DNA from: VAZQ01 sp035293945
GTDB lineage: Bacteria > Pseudomonadota > Alphaproteobacteria > Rhizobiales > Xanthobacteraceae
Assembly: GCA_035293945.1 (NCBI GenBank)
Contig: DATGLV010000030.1
Location: 124,001-188,000 of the forward strand
Length of the DNA: 64,000 nt
Direction: 5' to 3'
Positions 8,704 to 17,393 of this stretch are shown here, in pieces. Within the stretch, counting starts at the first letter, position 1. Each line of letters opens with the position of its first letter. A program made the position numbers and the translations under genes. A model generated the notes under the pieces. That model saw only the letters and a list, made by a program, of their open reading frames with translations, did no database searches and was not told the DNA's origin.

Positions 8704-9787
8704 CGATCCTCCTTTCGACCTCCAGCTTGCGCAGCTGCAAATGCCAAAGAAGATCTTCGACATGCGTGCGCGCCCGCCAGCGCAGATTGAGGCTGTAATT
8801 GCTCCCGCAGCCGACGCAGTCCTTGCGGAAGAGGCGCGCGTGCTCGCGGCGATAATGTGCGGAATCAACCACCTGCTCGATTGACAGCTCCTTTACATTG
8901 AACGCCGGCAGGTGCGCCCAGCAACCGCCGATCTCGCCGTGGGAATGGATCATCAATTTCAGCTGTGATTCTGCGCATGGGACGCTGCACTGCAGCAGGT
9001 CATCGAAATGACGCGCCGCATATTGCAGGTCGGAGTAGCGCGGCAGCCACCTTGGATCCTTACGGGCGATCTCTTCGACCTGCTTCAACGCCGATGCGAG
9101 CGCCTCGTGCCCGACCTGCGTCTCCTCGGCCACGGCAGGGTCGCGGAACAGGAACGTCCTGTCGGTGATCAGATTGAGATACAGAGGGACATGCCATCTT
9201 TGCGCGAGCTTGGCGATCGCAGGAAGCGAGGAGACATTTGACCGCATCAGCGTGAACGACAGGCGCACTTTAAGCCCGTACCGGTCGCGCTGATCGAGCA
9301 GATCACGAAGGTGCCGCGTCGTGCGCTCGAAAGCCCCGTTCCGGCCGCGGATCTCGTCATGCACGGCCGTGGGGCCGTCGACCGAGATATTGAAGCTGCG
9401 AACCCCTGCCGCGAGTATGGCAGCGAGCTTTGCCGGAGTTAGCAGAATCGCGTTGGTGTTGAGATGGGTGCGCCGGATGCCGGCCTTCCTGGCAAATTCC
9501 ATCAGCTCGACTGCGTCGGAGCGAATGAGCGGCTCGCCGCCCGTGAAGTTGACCTTGTAAATGGGCAATCGCGCGAGCTGGCACAGCACGTTCTTCCACT
9601 CATCGGTGCTGAGCTCATCCTCGCTGGCATGACGCCAGCAGGCACAGCTCACGCAACGCAAGTTGCAATTTTCGGTCAGGAAGAGCTCGGCGACCAGGGG
9701 ACGGACATGGAGATCGGGCAGCACACGTTCCTTCAGCCACAGCCGAGCGAAGAATCCGCAAAGCCTGAAAGTATCAGCAATGCTCAC
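8678..9787 (-). CDS. Radical SAM/SPASM-like protein
   Basis: A 369-residue radical SAM enzyme. The [4Fe-4S] motif is CNLRCVSC, followed by NFTGGEP for SAM binding, the LNTNAIL and FNISVDGP strands, and further cysteines in the C-terminal third (CSVPC, CWAHL and CVGCG), as expected for an auxiliary-cluster domain. The GTG start at 9787 overlaps the upstream stop in a four-base GTGA junction, so the two genes are coupled. Relatives act on peptides or on sugars and lipids; its place between glycosyltransferase and methyltransferase genes favours modification of a glycan or glycolipid. No precursor peptide gene was seen beside it. Confidence 0.85.
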   Translation of the reverse strand: MSIADTFRLCGFFARLWLKERVLPDLHVRPLVAELFLTENCNLRCVSCACWRHASEDELSTDEWKNVLCQLARLPIYKVNFTGGEPLIRSDAVELMEFARKAGIRRTHLNTNAILLTPAKLAAILAAGVRSFNISVDGPTAVHDEIRGRNGAFERTTRHLRDLLDQRDRYGLKVRLSFTLMRSNVSSLPAIAKLAQRWHVPLYLNLITDRTFLFRDPAVAEETQVGHEALASALKQVEEIARKDPRWLPRYSDLQYAARHFDDLLQCSVPCAESQLKLMIHSHGEIGGCWAHLPAFNVKELSIEQVVDSAHYRREHARLFRKDCVGCGSNYSLNLRWRARTHVEDLLWHLQLRKLEVERRIDAVQHPAF

Positions 9788-11019
9788 GATCTTTTCCGCG
9801 CAGTGATGAACAGGTTCGCTCTCTGGAACAGCTCGCCGTCGAGCCAGATGGCCCGATCGAGAACGCCACGCAGCCGCTGACCGCCGAGCAGGGAAGGAAC
9901 GTGAAAGAACCGCCAGAATAGGTTTGCGCCCGTTTTGCGCGCGATGGTGAACCCGTGCGCTTCCAGGCGTTCGACAAGCCAGCCGGGCTGGTAGTTTGTA
10001 TGCTCGTGCTTGCCGGGGGACATGTCGCCGAACAGTCCGTTCGGACAATCCACGAAGCGCTTTCGGTAGGTCTCGCGCCCAAACCGAAGCGAGTAGATGG
10101 CGCGATGGACCGCAGGCCAGCGGAACTTGGCGTTGTCCGGATCAAGCCAGGAGAAGGCGTGGCGGGCCGGGACGGTCAGGATCAGCCGGCCTCCCGGCGC
10201 GAGTACCCGCGCGATCTCGCGCAACATTGCGTCCTCGCTCGGGCAATGCTCGAGAACGTCGAGCAGCGAGACGGAGGTGAAAGAGTTGGCTTCGTAGGGC
10301 AGAGGGCCGGCCGGTTGCACGAACCGGATTGGTATGCGCGGGCAACAGCGCTCCGCTTGGCGTAGATTGTCCGGATGCGGGTCAATGCCATGGCATTCGA
10401 GCGCGGTGGTCGCGGAAAGCGATGCGAGGAACTCGCCGGTACCGCAGCCAATATCGAGATGTCGCCCGGTGGTGGTCGCGAGCTCCTCCCATGCATATGC
10501 ATAGCGGCGCAGTGGGTGCCGCTTGAACGGATTTTCGCTCACGCAGCGCCACTCCGCGTCGAGCGCGGCGGCGAGCCGCACCGGGTCTGCCGGTTGGTCA
10601 AGCTTGCGCTCGGACTTCAGCCGTGCCTCGATCGACGCATGCGCCCGGACTGCCTCGCTCAGCCGCGACAGGTCCCATTGCGCAATCACGCGCCCATGTT
10701 GCGCCTCATGCCGCAGATAGATGACTTGGTGATCGTTGGCCATTTCGCCGGCAGAGGTGCGCGCCACCGCGATCGGCACCTTGCCGGCCCGCTGAACGAG
10801 GCGCACCGTATTCCCCGCATGCGTGATCACGACGTCGGCCGCTGCAATCCGGCCGACCAATTCCAGGAATGGAACGAAGGCCGCATGCGGACAGGGCGGA
10901 ATAATGCCCGAGGCGCCCGTTTGCACGAACAGATCATGCTCACGGCAGAGCGGAACGATGGCTTTGAGCAGGCGATCGAACGGCCAGCGACTCATGCCGA
11001 CTGTGACGAGGATATTCAT
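9784..11019 (-). CDS. Alg13/PssE-like glycosyltransferase domain fused to a SAM methyltransferase
   Basis: A 411-residue two-domain protein. Residues 1 to about 150 match the C-terminal half of GT28-type transferases as in Alg13, PssE and EpsF: MNILVTVGMSRWPFDRLL, VVITHAGNT and the UDP-GlcNAc-binding half. From about residue 165 a methyltransferase domain follows, with HLDIGCGTGEF, CHGIDPHP, SLLDVLEH and APGGRLILTVP. The gene just upstream is the Alg14/PssD-like partner that normally anchors Alg13 to the membrane and supplies the acceptor side. A fusion of Alg13 to a methyltransferase is not an arrangement I know; it suggests that a sugar is added and then methylated by one protein. Confidence 0.8.
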   Translation of the reverse strand: MNILVTVGMSRWPFDRLLKAIVPLCREHDLFVQTGASGIIPPCPHAAFVPFLELVGRIAAADVVITHAGNTVRLVQRAGKVPIAVARTSAGEMANDHQVIYLRHEAQHGRVIAQWDLSRLSEAVRAHASIEARLKSERKLDQPADPVRLAAALDAEWRCVSENPFKRHPLRRYAYAWEELATTTGRHLDIGCGTGEFLASLSATTALECHGIDPHPDNLRQAERCCPRIPIRFVQPAGPLPYEANSFTSVSLLDVLEHCPSEDAMLREIARVLAPGGRLILTVPARHAFSWLDPDNAKFRWPAVHRAIYSLRFGRETYRKRFVDCPNGLFGDMSPGKHEHTNYQPGWLVERLEAHGFTIARKTGANLFWRFFHVPSLLGGQRLRGVLDRAIWLDGELFQRANLFITARKRS

Positions 11020-11022
11020 GAT

Positions 11023-11544
11023 TCAGTAGAGCTCGCCGATCACGATGCCGGAGGGATGTGCTTTGAGCAGCGACGCCTGCTGCAGCAGCACGCGAGAGGA
11101 GAGTCGGGCGCATATCTGCGCCGAGATGCCCGGGACCGCGATCACGTTGAGAGTGGAAATCCAGAACGTCGGAATTCCCCGAAGACGCGCCACCAGGAAG
11201 AACGGGATCGCGACCCCGGACCCCGCTGATACGATCAGCTGCGGACGCTCCTCACGGATGACGCGCCAGGCTTGCAGGAAACCCCGAGCCGGCGTCAGCG
11301 GATGCCGGAGTGACACGTCGCATAGCCAATGGACCGCCTCGCCATGAAGGGCGGAGGCGGTATCCGCGGCGCGGACCGCAGCCCAGACAGTGCGGTGACG
11401 CGACCACCACGGACGCAGCGCCAGCAAGTCGAGCAAAACACCGCCGCTGCTTGAAACAAGGAGGAGGGTTTTAGGCGCACCATTCAACACAGTTACGCCC
11501 GTAGGTTTATGCGTTGTAAAAGCTAGCTCCCGATTTCCGCGCAA
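11023..11544 (-). CDS. Alg14/PssD/EpsE-like glycosyltransferase subunit
   Basis: A 173-residue protein of the Alg14 type. KTLLLVSSSGGVLLDLLAL matches the G-G-H-like first loop of the GT28 N-terminal half, followed by RPQLIVSAGSGVAIPFFLVA and a C-terminal end that closes the fold. In yeast and rhizobia this half and Alg13/PssE together form one glycosyltransferase. Only three bases separate it from the Alg13-methyltransferase gene. The start is uncertain: the frame opens with TTG at 11544, and GTG 11490 would also fit. It is the first gene of the right-hand operon, so the promoter should lie at about 11550-11690. Confidence 0.75.
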   Translation of the reverse strand: MRGNRELAFTTHKPTGVTVLNGAPKTLLLVSSSGGVLLDLLALRPWWSRHRTVWAAVRAADTASALHGEAVHWLCDVSLRHPLTPARGFLQAWRVIREERPQLIVSAGSGVAIPFFLVARLRGIPTFWISTLNVIAVPGISAQICARLSSRVLLQQASLLKAHPSGIVIGELY

Positions 11545-11694
11545 AGAAAGCGAGCTTTCGGAGTACCACCGAGGAGCTATTTCCGGTTGACCTGGGAAGT
11601 TGGGCTGAGATTAGCGCGGCTGTGCGCTGACGATCAGGTCCGAGAGCGGGCCATCGATGCGCGATGGCGGCGCAACCTGGGAGATGCGGTCTCC

Positions 11695-12951
11695 TTATTC
11701 CGCCGCCCGGGCGGCCGGACCGAGCGTTGAGGGTCGCGCGGATCGGCCCGGGCTGAAGCTGATGCCCTTTGCCTCGCCGCCGATCGCCGTCAGGCCCGCA
11801 ATAACGAGCGCCACGGTTCCGGCGACGACGGCGAGCGCAAGGCCGTAGTTATCATGCGTGCGCATTGCGATATCGGCCTGCAGGTTGGCATTGACCGAGG
11901 CGATGAGGTTGCCCAGCTGGTAAACGAAACCCGGAAAGGTACCGCGCGCCTCCGCGGGCGAAAGCTCGTTGAGGTGCACCGGGATCACTCCCCACGCTCC
12001 CTGCACCAGTACTTGCATCAGGAACGCGCCGACCGCGAGCAGGACCGCACCCGAGGAAAAGGCCCAAAGCGGCAGCACCGGCAGCGAAAGCAGGCTAGCT
12101 GCTATGATCATGTTGCGACGGCCGAAGCGTTCTGAGAGCGCGCCGCAGATTATGCCGCCCAGAATTGCGCCGATATTGTAGATCACCGCGATCAGGCCAA
12201 CCTCGCGCGGCCCGAGCCCATGGTCGATCTGCAGGAAGGTGGGGTAGAGGTCCTGCGTTCCGTGGCTGAAAAAGTTGAACGCGGTCATCAGCAAGACGGC
12301 GTAGATCGCGAGTTTCCAGTGCGATCGGAGGGTGGACCAGGTGCTCTTTCGTCCGGATGCAGGGTGCCACACGGGCGATTCAGGAACGCTGCGGCGGATA
12401 TAGAAGACGAGCAGCGCAGGCACGATGCCGACCATGAACATGCCGCGCCAGCCGATGATCGGAAACAACAGGCCGTACACAATCGAGGCCAGGAAGTAGC
12501 CGGTCGGATAACCCGATTGCAGCAGCCCGGACACGAAGCCGCGGGCCTGTGGGGGGATGGATTCCATGGTCAGTGACGCGCCGACGCCCCACTCCCCGCC
12601 CATCGCCACGCCGTAGAGGGCGCGCAGCACCAGCAGCGCCGTCAGGCTCGGCGCAAAGCCGGATGCGAATTCGAGGATCGAATAGAGCAGCACATTGATC
12701 ATCAAGATCGGCCGCCGCCCCCACCGGTCGGCCGCCCGACCGAACAGGAACGCACCGACCGGCCGCATCGCAAGCGTCAGCAGGAGCGCAAACGCGACGT
12801 CGGAAATCTCGGCATGGAATTCCTGCGCGATGTCCTTGAGCACGAAGACCAGCAAGAAATAGTCGAACGCATCGAGGGCCCAGCCGAGAAAGCTCGCCGC
12901 AACGACATGCTTCTGCTCGTTGGTCCAGCCTGAAAGCGCAGCGATCCGCAT
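11695..12951 (-). CDS. MFS transporter, sialate/carboxylate:H+ symporter-like
   Basis: A 418-residue inner-membrane carrier with about twelve hydrophobic helices. The MFS signature loops are visible: GRAADRWGRRP between helices 2 and 3, and GALSERFGRRN in the second half. WALDAFDYFLL in helix 1 and GGEWGVGASLTMES in helix 4 are typical of the SHS and metabolite:H+ symporter groups that carry organic acids. The ATG at 12951 has AGGAG eight bases upstream; the longer frame to 13023 is less likely. It is monocistronic, and the substrate cannot be fixed from sequence. Confidence 0.85.
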   Translation of the reverse strand: MRIAALSGWTNEQKHVVAASFLGWALDAFDYFLLVFVLKDIAQEFHAEISDVAFALLLTLAMRPVGAFLFGRAADRWGRRPILMINVLLYSILEFASGFAPSLTALLVLRALYGVAMGGEWGVGASLTMESIPPQARGFVSGLLQSGYPTGYFLASIVYGLLFPIIGWRGMFMVGIVPALLVFYIRRSVPESPVWHPASGRKSTWSTLRSHWKLAIYAVLLMTAFNFFSHGTQDLYPTFLQIDHGLGPREVGLIAVIYNIGAILGGIICGALSERFGRRNMIIAASLLSLPVLPLWAFSSGAVLLAVGAFLMQVLVQGAWGVIPVHLNELSPAEARGTFPGFVYQLGNLIASVNANLQADIAMRTHDNYGLALAVVAGTVALVIAGLTAIGGEAKGISFSPGRSARPSTLGPAARAAE

Positions 12952-13140
12952 GACCGAGGCTCCTGCGTGCTTCCCCGCGTGCTGCGCACGGGTTGCAGCA
13001 TCCGGAACCCGGCGCCGACGCAATAACGTCCGGAGGGACGGGAGCGTTGCGCTAACTCCTCGCCGGCGGCCGGCTCTCTGCCGAGCGCCACATTTCGGGC
13101 CGCGCGACCGTTAAGGTCGGGATGGGGCGTTCGTTCCCGA

Positions 13141-13165
13141 GGAACCTGTCGGGCAGGAGCACGTT
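13141..13165 (+). promoter_or_regulatory. EcfG-type stress promoter, exact match
   Basis: GGAAC, 16 bases, CGTT. This is the alphaproteobacterial general-stress sigma (EcfG) consensus, 38 bases before the ATG of the small exported protein at 13203. Confidence 0.55.
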
Positions 13166-13202
13166 GTTAGTCCCGGCCACGGCGCGGCAAAGGTCAAGCT
13201 TG

Positions 13203-13559
13203 ATGTCCAGGTTGACAGTCATCCTCTCAGCACTCTTAGCGGCGTTCCTGGCCGGCACTTCGGCCGGCGCCGCCGAGCTCGGCATCGCGCCGGCGCGTCA
13301 CCATGGCCACGTCCAGCGGATCACCCTTCCGCGCGAGCGCCACGTCATCGAGGTCGTGGCCCCGCCTTATAGCGGTGCGTTCATCATCAATGGCACAAGC
13401 TTTCTTGCACAATCACCGGTTTGCCTGCGCTGGACGGCCAACGAGCCTGTAAGACTGCTGGCCGGCGATTGGCACGGCTTCTGCCGCACGGCGATATTTT
13501 ACAACACCGCGCGGCACCAATCCTGCCCGGTGTGGTGCGGTCGGCAGGAAGCGTATTGA
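13203..13559 (+). CDS. Small exported protein
   Basis: A 118-residue protein with a signal peptide (TVILSALLAAFLAGTSAGAAE). The mature part has four cysteines (CLRW, GFC, SCPVWC) and an aromatic centre, suggesting a compact disulphide-bonded periplasmic protein. I do not recognise a family. The ATG at 13203 is chosen because the signal peptide begins there and an exact EcfG-type promoter ends 37 bases upstream; the longer frame from 13122 would start before that promoter. The gene is expected to be stress-induced. Confidence 0.65.
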   Translation: MSRLTVILSALLAAFLAGTSAGAAELGIAPARHHGHVQRITLPRERHVIEVVAPPYSGAFIINGTSFLAQSPVCLRWTANEPVRLLAGDWHGFCRTAIFYNTARHQSCPVWCGRQEAY

Positions 13560-13658
13560 AGCATACCAAAGCGGGCCGCCTCACCGGCGCAAAGCTCCGT
13601 CGCAAAGCACAGAGTCGCATATGCGACTGCGTCCCCACAACGGCGCATTCACCACCTG

Positions 13659-13683
13659 GGAACCTGATTTGGAAACCGGAGTT
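13659..13683 (+). promoter_or_regulatory. Weak EcfG-like site
   Basis: GGAAC, 16 bases, AGTT. One mismatch in the -10. It ends three bases before ATG 13687, so it would fit better with translation from ATG 13723 or 13726. Confidence 0.2.
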
Positions 13684-13686
13684 GGA

Positions 13687-13929
13687 ATGAAACCTCAGAA
13701 GACAGAGCTTGCCACAGGGAAGATGATGACTGCCGAGGAATGCCGCAGGTTTGCGAATCGATGTTTCGAATGGGCGGGTCAAGCAAGACATGCGGAGGTC
13801 CGCAGCGTCTATTTCGAAATGGCCGACCTTTGGACCCGCGAGGCCGAACAGGTCGCCGCGAACGAAGCAAATGACGTCACGCCGGCGCGAGCTACCCACG
13901 TGAGGCCGCTCCCGTCTGACCCGGTGTAA
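13687..13929 (+). CDS. Small helical protein
   Basis: An 80-residue soluble protein with the pattern AEECRRFANRCFEWAGQARHAEVRSVYFEMADLW in short helical pieces: hydrophobic residues every three to four positions and a W-A-x-x-A repeat. Similar helical mini-proteins lie at 14485, 37597 and 56758 in this window. Rhizobial genomes carry many such genes and no function is known to me. The ATG at 13687 is used, but 13723 or 13726 follows AGGGAAG and may be the true start. Confidence 0.55.
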   Translation: MKPQKTELATGKMMTAEECRRFANRCFEWAGQARHAEVRSVYFEMADLWTREAEQVAANEANDVTPARATHVRPLPSDPV

Positions 13930-14052
13930 AGGAAACGGGGCGCCCGCCGCGGCGCACCACACGCGGGCTGCTCGTTGGAAACTATCTCTTTCCACATCTC
14001 TCTACACGCTCCGATCTCTACGCGCTCCGAATATTCACGTAAGGGCCTTGTC

Positions 14053-14379
14053 ATGATAGGCACAGCACTGCCTCGTGCCGGCTTTCCCGGCGAAGCGAGA
14101 GAGGATCGACAACTGCACGCAAGCCTCGCCCATGCGAGCCGCCCGCGAGTTCCGGCCTCTTCCCAACCCGCCGAGCCGGACCTGCCGCTGACACTCTTGG
14201 ATCGCCTGTTGGTATGTCGAATTGTCCCGGTCAAGGCCAAGCTCGCCGCGGTGCAGGGCTGCCTGCTCGAGCTCGAAGGCATGAGCCTGCACGGGCCCCA
14301 ACAGCATCAGCTCCGCCGGAGGCTCCGTGAGATGCTCAAACTGCTTAAAGAGCAGGTCTCTTTTCGTCCGGGAGCCTAG
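14053..14379 (+). CDS. Hypothetical protein
   Basis: A 108-residue protein, basic and helix-rich in its second half (LLDRLLVCRIVPVKAKLAAV, HQLRRRLREMLKLLKEQV) with a proline-rich first half. No signal peptide or known motif is seen. The frame opens at 13975, but ATG 14053 follows AAGGG and gives a more balanced protein. It lies in a run of small stress-type genes on the plus strand. Confidence 0.45.
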   Translation: MIGTALPRAGFPGEAREDRQLHASLAHASRPRVPASSQPAEPDLPLTLLDRLLVCRIVPVKAKLAAVQGCLLELEGMSLHGPQQHQLRRRLREMLKLLKEQVSFRPGA

Positions 14380-14484
14380 CGGCTTTACCCCGGCACTGGT
14401 CCATCACTTTACCGCTACCACGTCGGACACCGAACCGACATTTGGCCATTTTTGCTAGCGACTCGCCGCTAGCGAGGGCGGATC

Positions 14485-14712
14485 ATGACGAGACAATCGG
14501 AGCTCTTTGACCGCGCTGCGGATTGCGAGCGCCTGATGAGCGTGGCATCCGATCCGGCGCGGCGCGGGGTGCTCAAGCAGCTGCGGGATATGTGGATTGC
14601 GCTGGCCAATGAAAGCGAAGTGAACCCACTGCGCGATCTCGCCAAAGAGATCGCCGCCATGGACAATATTCAAGCATCGCTTCACGAAGCCAAAGACGAC
14701 GCCATTCACTGA
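14485..14712 (+). CDS. Small helical protein, same type as 13687
   Basis: A 75-residue helical protein: ELFDRAADCERLMSVASDP, GVLKQLRDMWIALANE, then an acidic tail. It shares the D-x-A-x-x-C and L-x-x-MW-x-x-LA spacing with the gene at 13687. GAGGGCGG lies seven bases before the ATG. No function is known to me. Confidence 0.6.
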   Translation: MTRQSELFDRAADCERLMSVASDPARRGVLKQLRDMWIALANESEVNPLRDLAKEIAAMDNIQASLHEAKDDAIH

Positions 14713-14860
14713 TGTGGTGGACTTGCGCCCCAGGCTTGCTCATCTGCGTTTGATCGCGAAAGTGATCGCAGCTCGGCCATAAGCAACGGCGAAGTCCTGG
14801 CACGCGACCATCTGTCACCGCGCCCATGCCAGCCGCGCCACCTCGCCGGCGGCACAAGGC

Positions 14861-14885
14861 GGAACATCCGCACATGGATCGCGTT
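14861..14885 (+). promoter_or_regulatory. EcfG-type stress promoter, exact match
   Basis: GGAAC, 16 bases, CGTT, ending 61 bases before ATG 14947. It also supports that start over the frame opening at 14896. Confidence 0.55.
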
Positions 14886-14946
14886 CTCCCACCAAGTGCA
14901 GGAGCGGTGGGGGCGCCGCTTGATGCTGAAAAAAACCGCAAGCCCA

Positions 14947-15219
14947 ATGTCGAATATTGTGGATCACTACGACGGCTCGGTCGTCGACCATGAACGTACC
15001 TTCCGGTTCTTCACCCATCTGGTCTACGTGGCCGTCATGCATGTTGCCAATTTCCTTGTGGCCCTGGCCATCGGCGGGGTCCAGGGACATTGGGGTACCG
15101 CCCTGTTCATCATGGTCCTGGCGACCGGGCTCGCGGCGACGAGCTTTGTGCGCGGAAACAAGCTTCCTTTGGCAATCCTGCTGATCTTTTCGCTGGCGAT
15201 ATTGGGCTTGGCGGCTTAG
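14947..15219 (+). CDS. Two-helix membrane protein, like aa3 oxidase subunit IV
   Basis: A 90-residue inner-membrane protein. An N-terminal HERTFRFFTHLVYVAV stretch resembles the small alphaproteobacterial aa3-type cytochrome oxidase subunit IV, and two or three hydrophobic helices follow (VANFLVALAIGGV, TALFIMVLATGLAATSFV, LAILLIFSLAILGLAA). It is not beside any oxidase gene, so a role in the oxidase is doubtful. An exact EcfG-type promoter lies upstream, and the DUF892 gene starts 107 bases downstream with no promoter of its own seen, so the two may be cotranscribed. Confidence 0.6.
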   Translation: MSNIVDHYDGSVVDHERTFRFFTHLVYVAVMHVANFLVALAIGGVQGHWGTALFIMVLATGLAATSFVRGNKLPLAILLIFSLAILGLAA

Positions 15220-15326
15220 TGCCGCCGGCGTGAGATCCCAAAGCTTGGGGGGCAGGCACCGCGCGCAGGGAGCATCTCTGCAGCCGGGAAAATCTCGGCA
15301 GAGAAATGGGAAAAGGAGGATGCCGC

Positions 15327-15821
15327 ATGCAAATCGCAAACTTCAAGGACATGTACATCGCCGAATTGCAGGAACTCGCCAACATGGAGGGACAACTCTC
15401 CGAGGCTCTGCTGCGCATGGCGGAAGCCGCCTCGCATGATTCGCTGAAGGACGCGCTGATGCATCACCAAAAAGAGACGATGGTGCAAAAAGATCGCGTC
15501 CTTGCGATCCTGAAGAAGCACCGCGCGAATCCCAAGGCGCATACCGATCAGGCCATGCAGGCGCTCATTTCCGAGTCGGAGAAAATGTCGTCCATCCTGG
15601 AAGGCCATGAGCTGCGTGATGCCGGGCTCATCGCCTCGGCGCAAAAGCTCGAGCATTACGAGATCGCCGCCTACGGCACCGCTGCGGCGCTCGCCGGCCA
15701 GCTCAATCTCCGCGACGACCAGGACACCTTGCACGCAAGCTTGGACGAGGAAAGGCAGGCCGACGCGTTGTTGACCAAGCTCGCAAAATCCGAGGTCAAT
15801 CAGAACGCGCTCGCGGCCTGA
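15327..15821 (+). CDS. DUF892 ferritin-like stress protein (YciE/YciF type), copy 1
   Basis: A 164-residue four-helix-bundle protein. It has the metal-binding spacing of the family: ELQELANMEGQL in helix 1, HHQKET in helix 2, and EHYEIAAYGT and LDEERQAD in helices 3 and 4, where E and H residues should bind two metal ions. The ATG at 15327 has AAAAGGAGG seven bases upstream, which rules out the frame start at 15306. DUF892 proteins are induced by osmotic and general stress; the exact role is unknown. Two further copies lie at 21769 and 28521. Confidence 0.88.
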   Translation: MQIANFKDMYIAELQELANMEGQLSEALLRMAEAASHDSLKDALMHHQKETMVQKDRVLAILKKHRANPKAHTDQAMQALISESEKMSSILEGHELRDAGLIASAQKLEHYEIAAYGTAAALAGQLNLRDDQDTLHASLDEERQADALLTKLAKSEVNQNALAA

Positions 15822-16070
15822 CGCCACGTCTCGACCTGGCCGCTGGCCTCGGCCGCGGATATTTCGAGCTATCAAGCACGACGCGGCGCTTACAAGACGA
15901 GCAACTACGGCATAGTCCCGGTTACGCAGGCCGCGATGGTGCATCGCCGCCCCCCTCCCACTGCCGTCGACTTGAAGCTCCTGCTCCACCTCGCAAAAGA
16001 TTGGCCGCGCGTCCGGAACGGAACCTGACTGCAGGAATTGCCCAGCTATCCAACTCATTGGGAGGTCACG

Positions 16071-16676
16071 ATGGCCGAGAAATCAAAAGACGAACGGCCC
16101 AACTTGGCTGCGCAGGATACTGCCCAGGCGACGCGCGAGGCGGCGCGCAAAGGCGCCGATCAGGCCGAGCGCATCGGGCGCGTGGCGGCGGATGCAAACA
16201 CCAAGGCCGCCAAGGTCGGTGCCGATATCCTGGAGCGGAACATGGAGGCCACGCATCAGGTCCTGCAATCGAGCGCCGATATGGCGGCCAGGATGGCACA
16301 GCGCTCCGCCAATCAGTTCGGGCGCGTCTTGGGTTTTGCCGGCGATGACGCCGAGCGAACAACCCAATCCTTGTCCAGCAACGTCTTTGCGATCATCGAA
16401 TCGAGCGCCACGCTCACCAGGATGGTGCAGGAGATCGCCGCCGAATGGACGAATTTCGGACGCGACCATATGGAGCGCAACTTCGATCGCTGGGACCATC
16501 TTTTGCAGTCCCGCACTCCGCAGGACTTTCTTGCCGCCCATAGTGAGATCATGAAGACCAATCTCGAAGGCTTCCTGGGATATGCACGCCGTGTTGCCGA
16601 GCACTCGATGCGGACCACGGAAGAGCTGACCGACCGGTTCAACCAAGCGGCGGAACAAGCCCGACACGCTGCATGA
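16071..16676 (+). CDS. Phasin-family protein
   Basis: A 201-residue, alanine-rich, amphipathic helical protein of the phasin_2 type, which coats polyhydroxyalkanoate granules or acts as a stress-linked surface protein. Long heptad-like stretches (ADANTKAAKVGADILERN, FAIIESSATLTRMVQEIA) are followed by the family's conserved region (HLLQSRTPQDFLAAHSE) and EHSMRTTEELTDRFN. GGGAGG precedes the ATG at the proper distance. No PHA synthase lies nearby. Confidence 0.85.
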   Translation: MAEKSKDERPNLAAQDTAQATREAARKGADQAERIGRVAADANTKAAKVGADILERNMEATHQVLQSSADMAARMAQRSANQFGRVLGFAGDDAERTTQSLSSNVFAIIESSATLTRMVQEIAAEWTNFGRDHMERNFDRWDHLLQSRTPQDFLAAHSEIMKTNLEGFLGYARRVAEHSMRTTEELTDRFNQAAEQARHAA

Positions 16677-16749
16677 TCTCAGGAACGATGTTCCTCACCA
16701 TCATCGAGGGCGGAATCACAACCGACTCCGCCTTCATCGCGCGCTGACG

Positions 16750-17376
16750 ATGTCATTCCGTGCTCCCCTGGTGCTGAAGCCGGCGAGAGCAGATCTCGTG
16801 ATCGCGAAGGCGGTCGCGCGCGCCGCCGACCCCCCCGAACAACGCACCTTACGCCTGATCACTTGGGCAGCCGACGAGAAGCTCGTGCTCGCTGGTGCGG
16901 CTCTGCTCTGGATCTGGGCGCGCGGCTGCAGGAGGGATGCAGAAACGATCGAGGCCGCCGACCGGATGGTCATCTCCGTCATCGCAGCCGGCGCCATTCC
17001 GCACCTGGTCAAGCACATCGTGCGCCGGCGTCGGCCGGACCGAACGATATCGACCCGCGTCGCAAGGCTGCACCAGGGAATTCGGTTCTCCGGGAATGCC
17101 TGGGATTCGTTTCCCTCCGGCCATGCGCTCCATCTCGGCGCCGTAGCCGGATCACTGCGTCGCTTGGCGCCCGCGCAGTGGCGTCCCCTGGTCTGGCCCG
17201 CCATGGTCGGGCTCGCCGCCACTCGGATCCTGCTTCTCGCCCACTATGCCACGGATGTCGCGGCGGGCCTGCTCATGGGGGCAGCCATCGACAAGTTCGT
17301 GGCGACGGCTCTGAAAGCTCTGCGCGGCACCGCCGCTCCGCGCGATGCGAACCGCTTGAAGCCACAGGACCGATAA
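16750..17376 (+). CDS. PAP2-family membrane phosphatase
   Basis: A 208-residue integral membrane phosphatase of the type 2 phosphatidic acid phosphatase superfamily. All three active-site motifs are present: K-x6-RP as KHIVRRRRPDR, PSGH as SFPSGHA, and S/TR-x5-H-x3-D as TRILLLAHYATD. Such enzymes remove phosphate from phosphatidate, undecaprenyl pyrophosphate or similar lipids at the periplasmic face. It stands between the phasin gene and the facing ROK-type gene with no operon partner. Confidence 0.9.
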   Translation: MSFRAPLVLKPARADLVIAKAVARAADPPEQRTLRLITWAADEKLVLAGAALLWIWARGCRRDAETIEAADRMVISVIAAGAIPHLVKHIVRRRRPDRTISTRVARLHQGIRFSGNAWDSFPSGHALHLGAVAGSLRRLAPAQWRPLVWPAMVGLAATRILLLAHYATDVAAGLLMGAAIDKFVATALKALRGTAAPRDANRLKPQDR

Positions 17377-17393
17377 GCTCTCGGGATTGCCAA

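Noticed and set aside
8678..9787. Radical SAM protein as a peptide-maturing enzyme with a nearby precursor
   Set aside because: No short Cys- or core-bearing peptide gene was found beside it; the glycan context fits better.
16015..16044. Double GGAAC before the phasin gene
   Set aside because: Neither copy has a GTT-type -10 at 16 or 17 bases.
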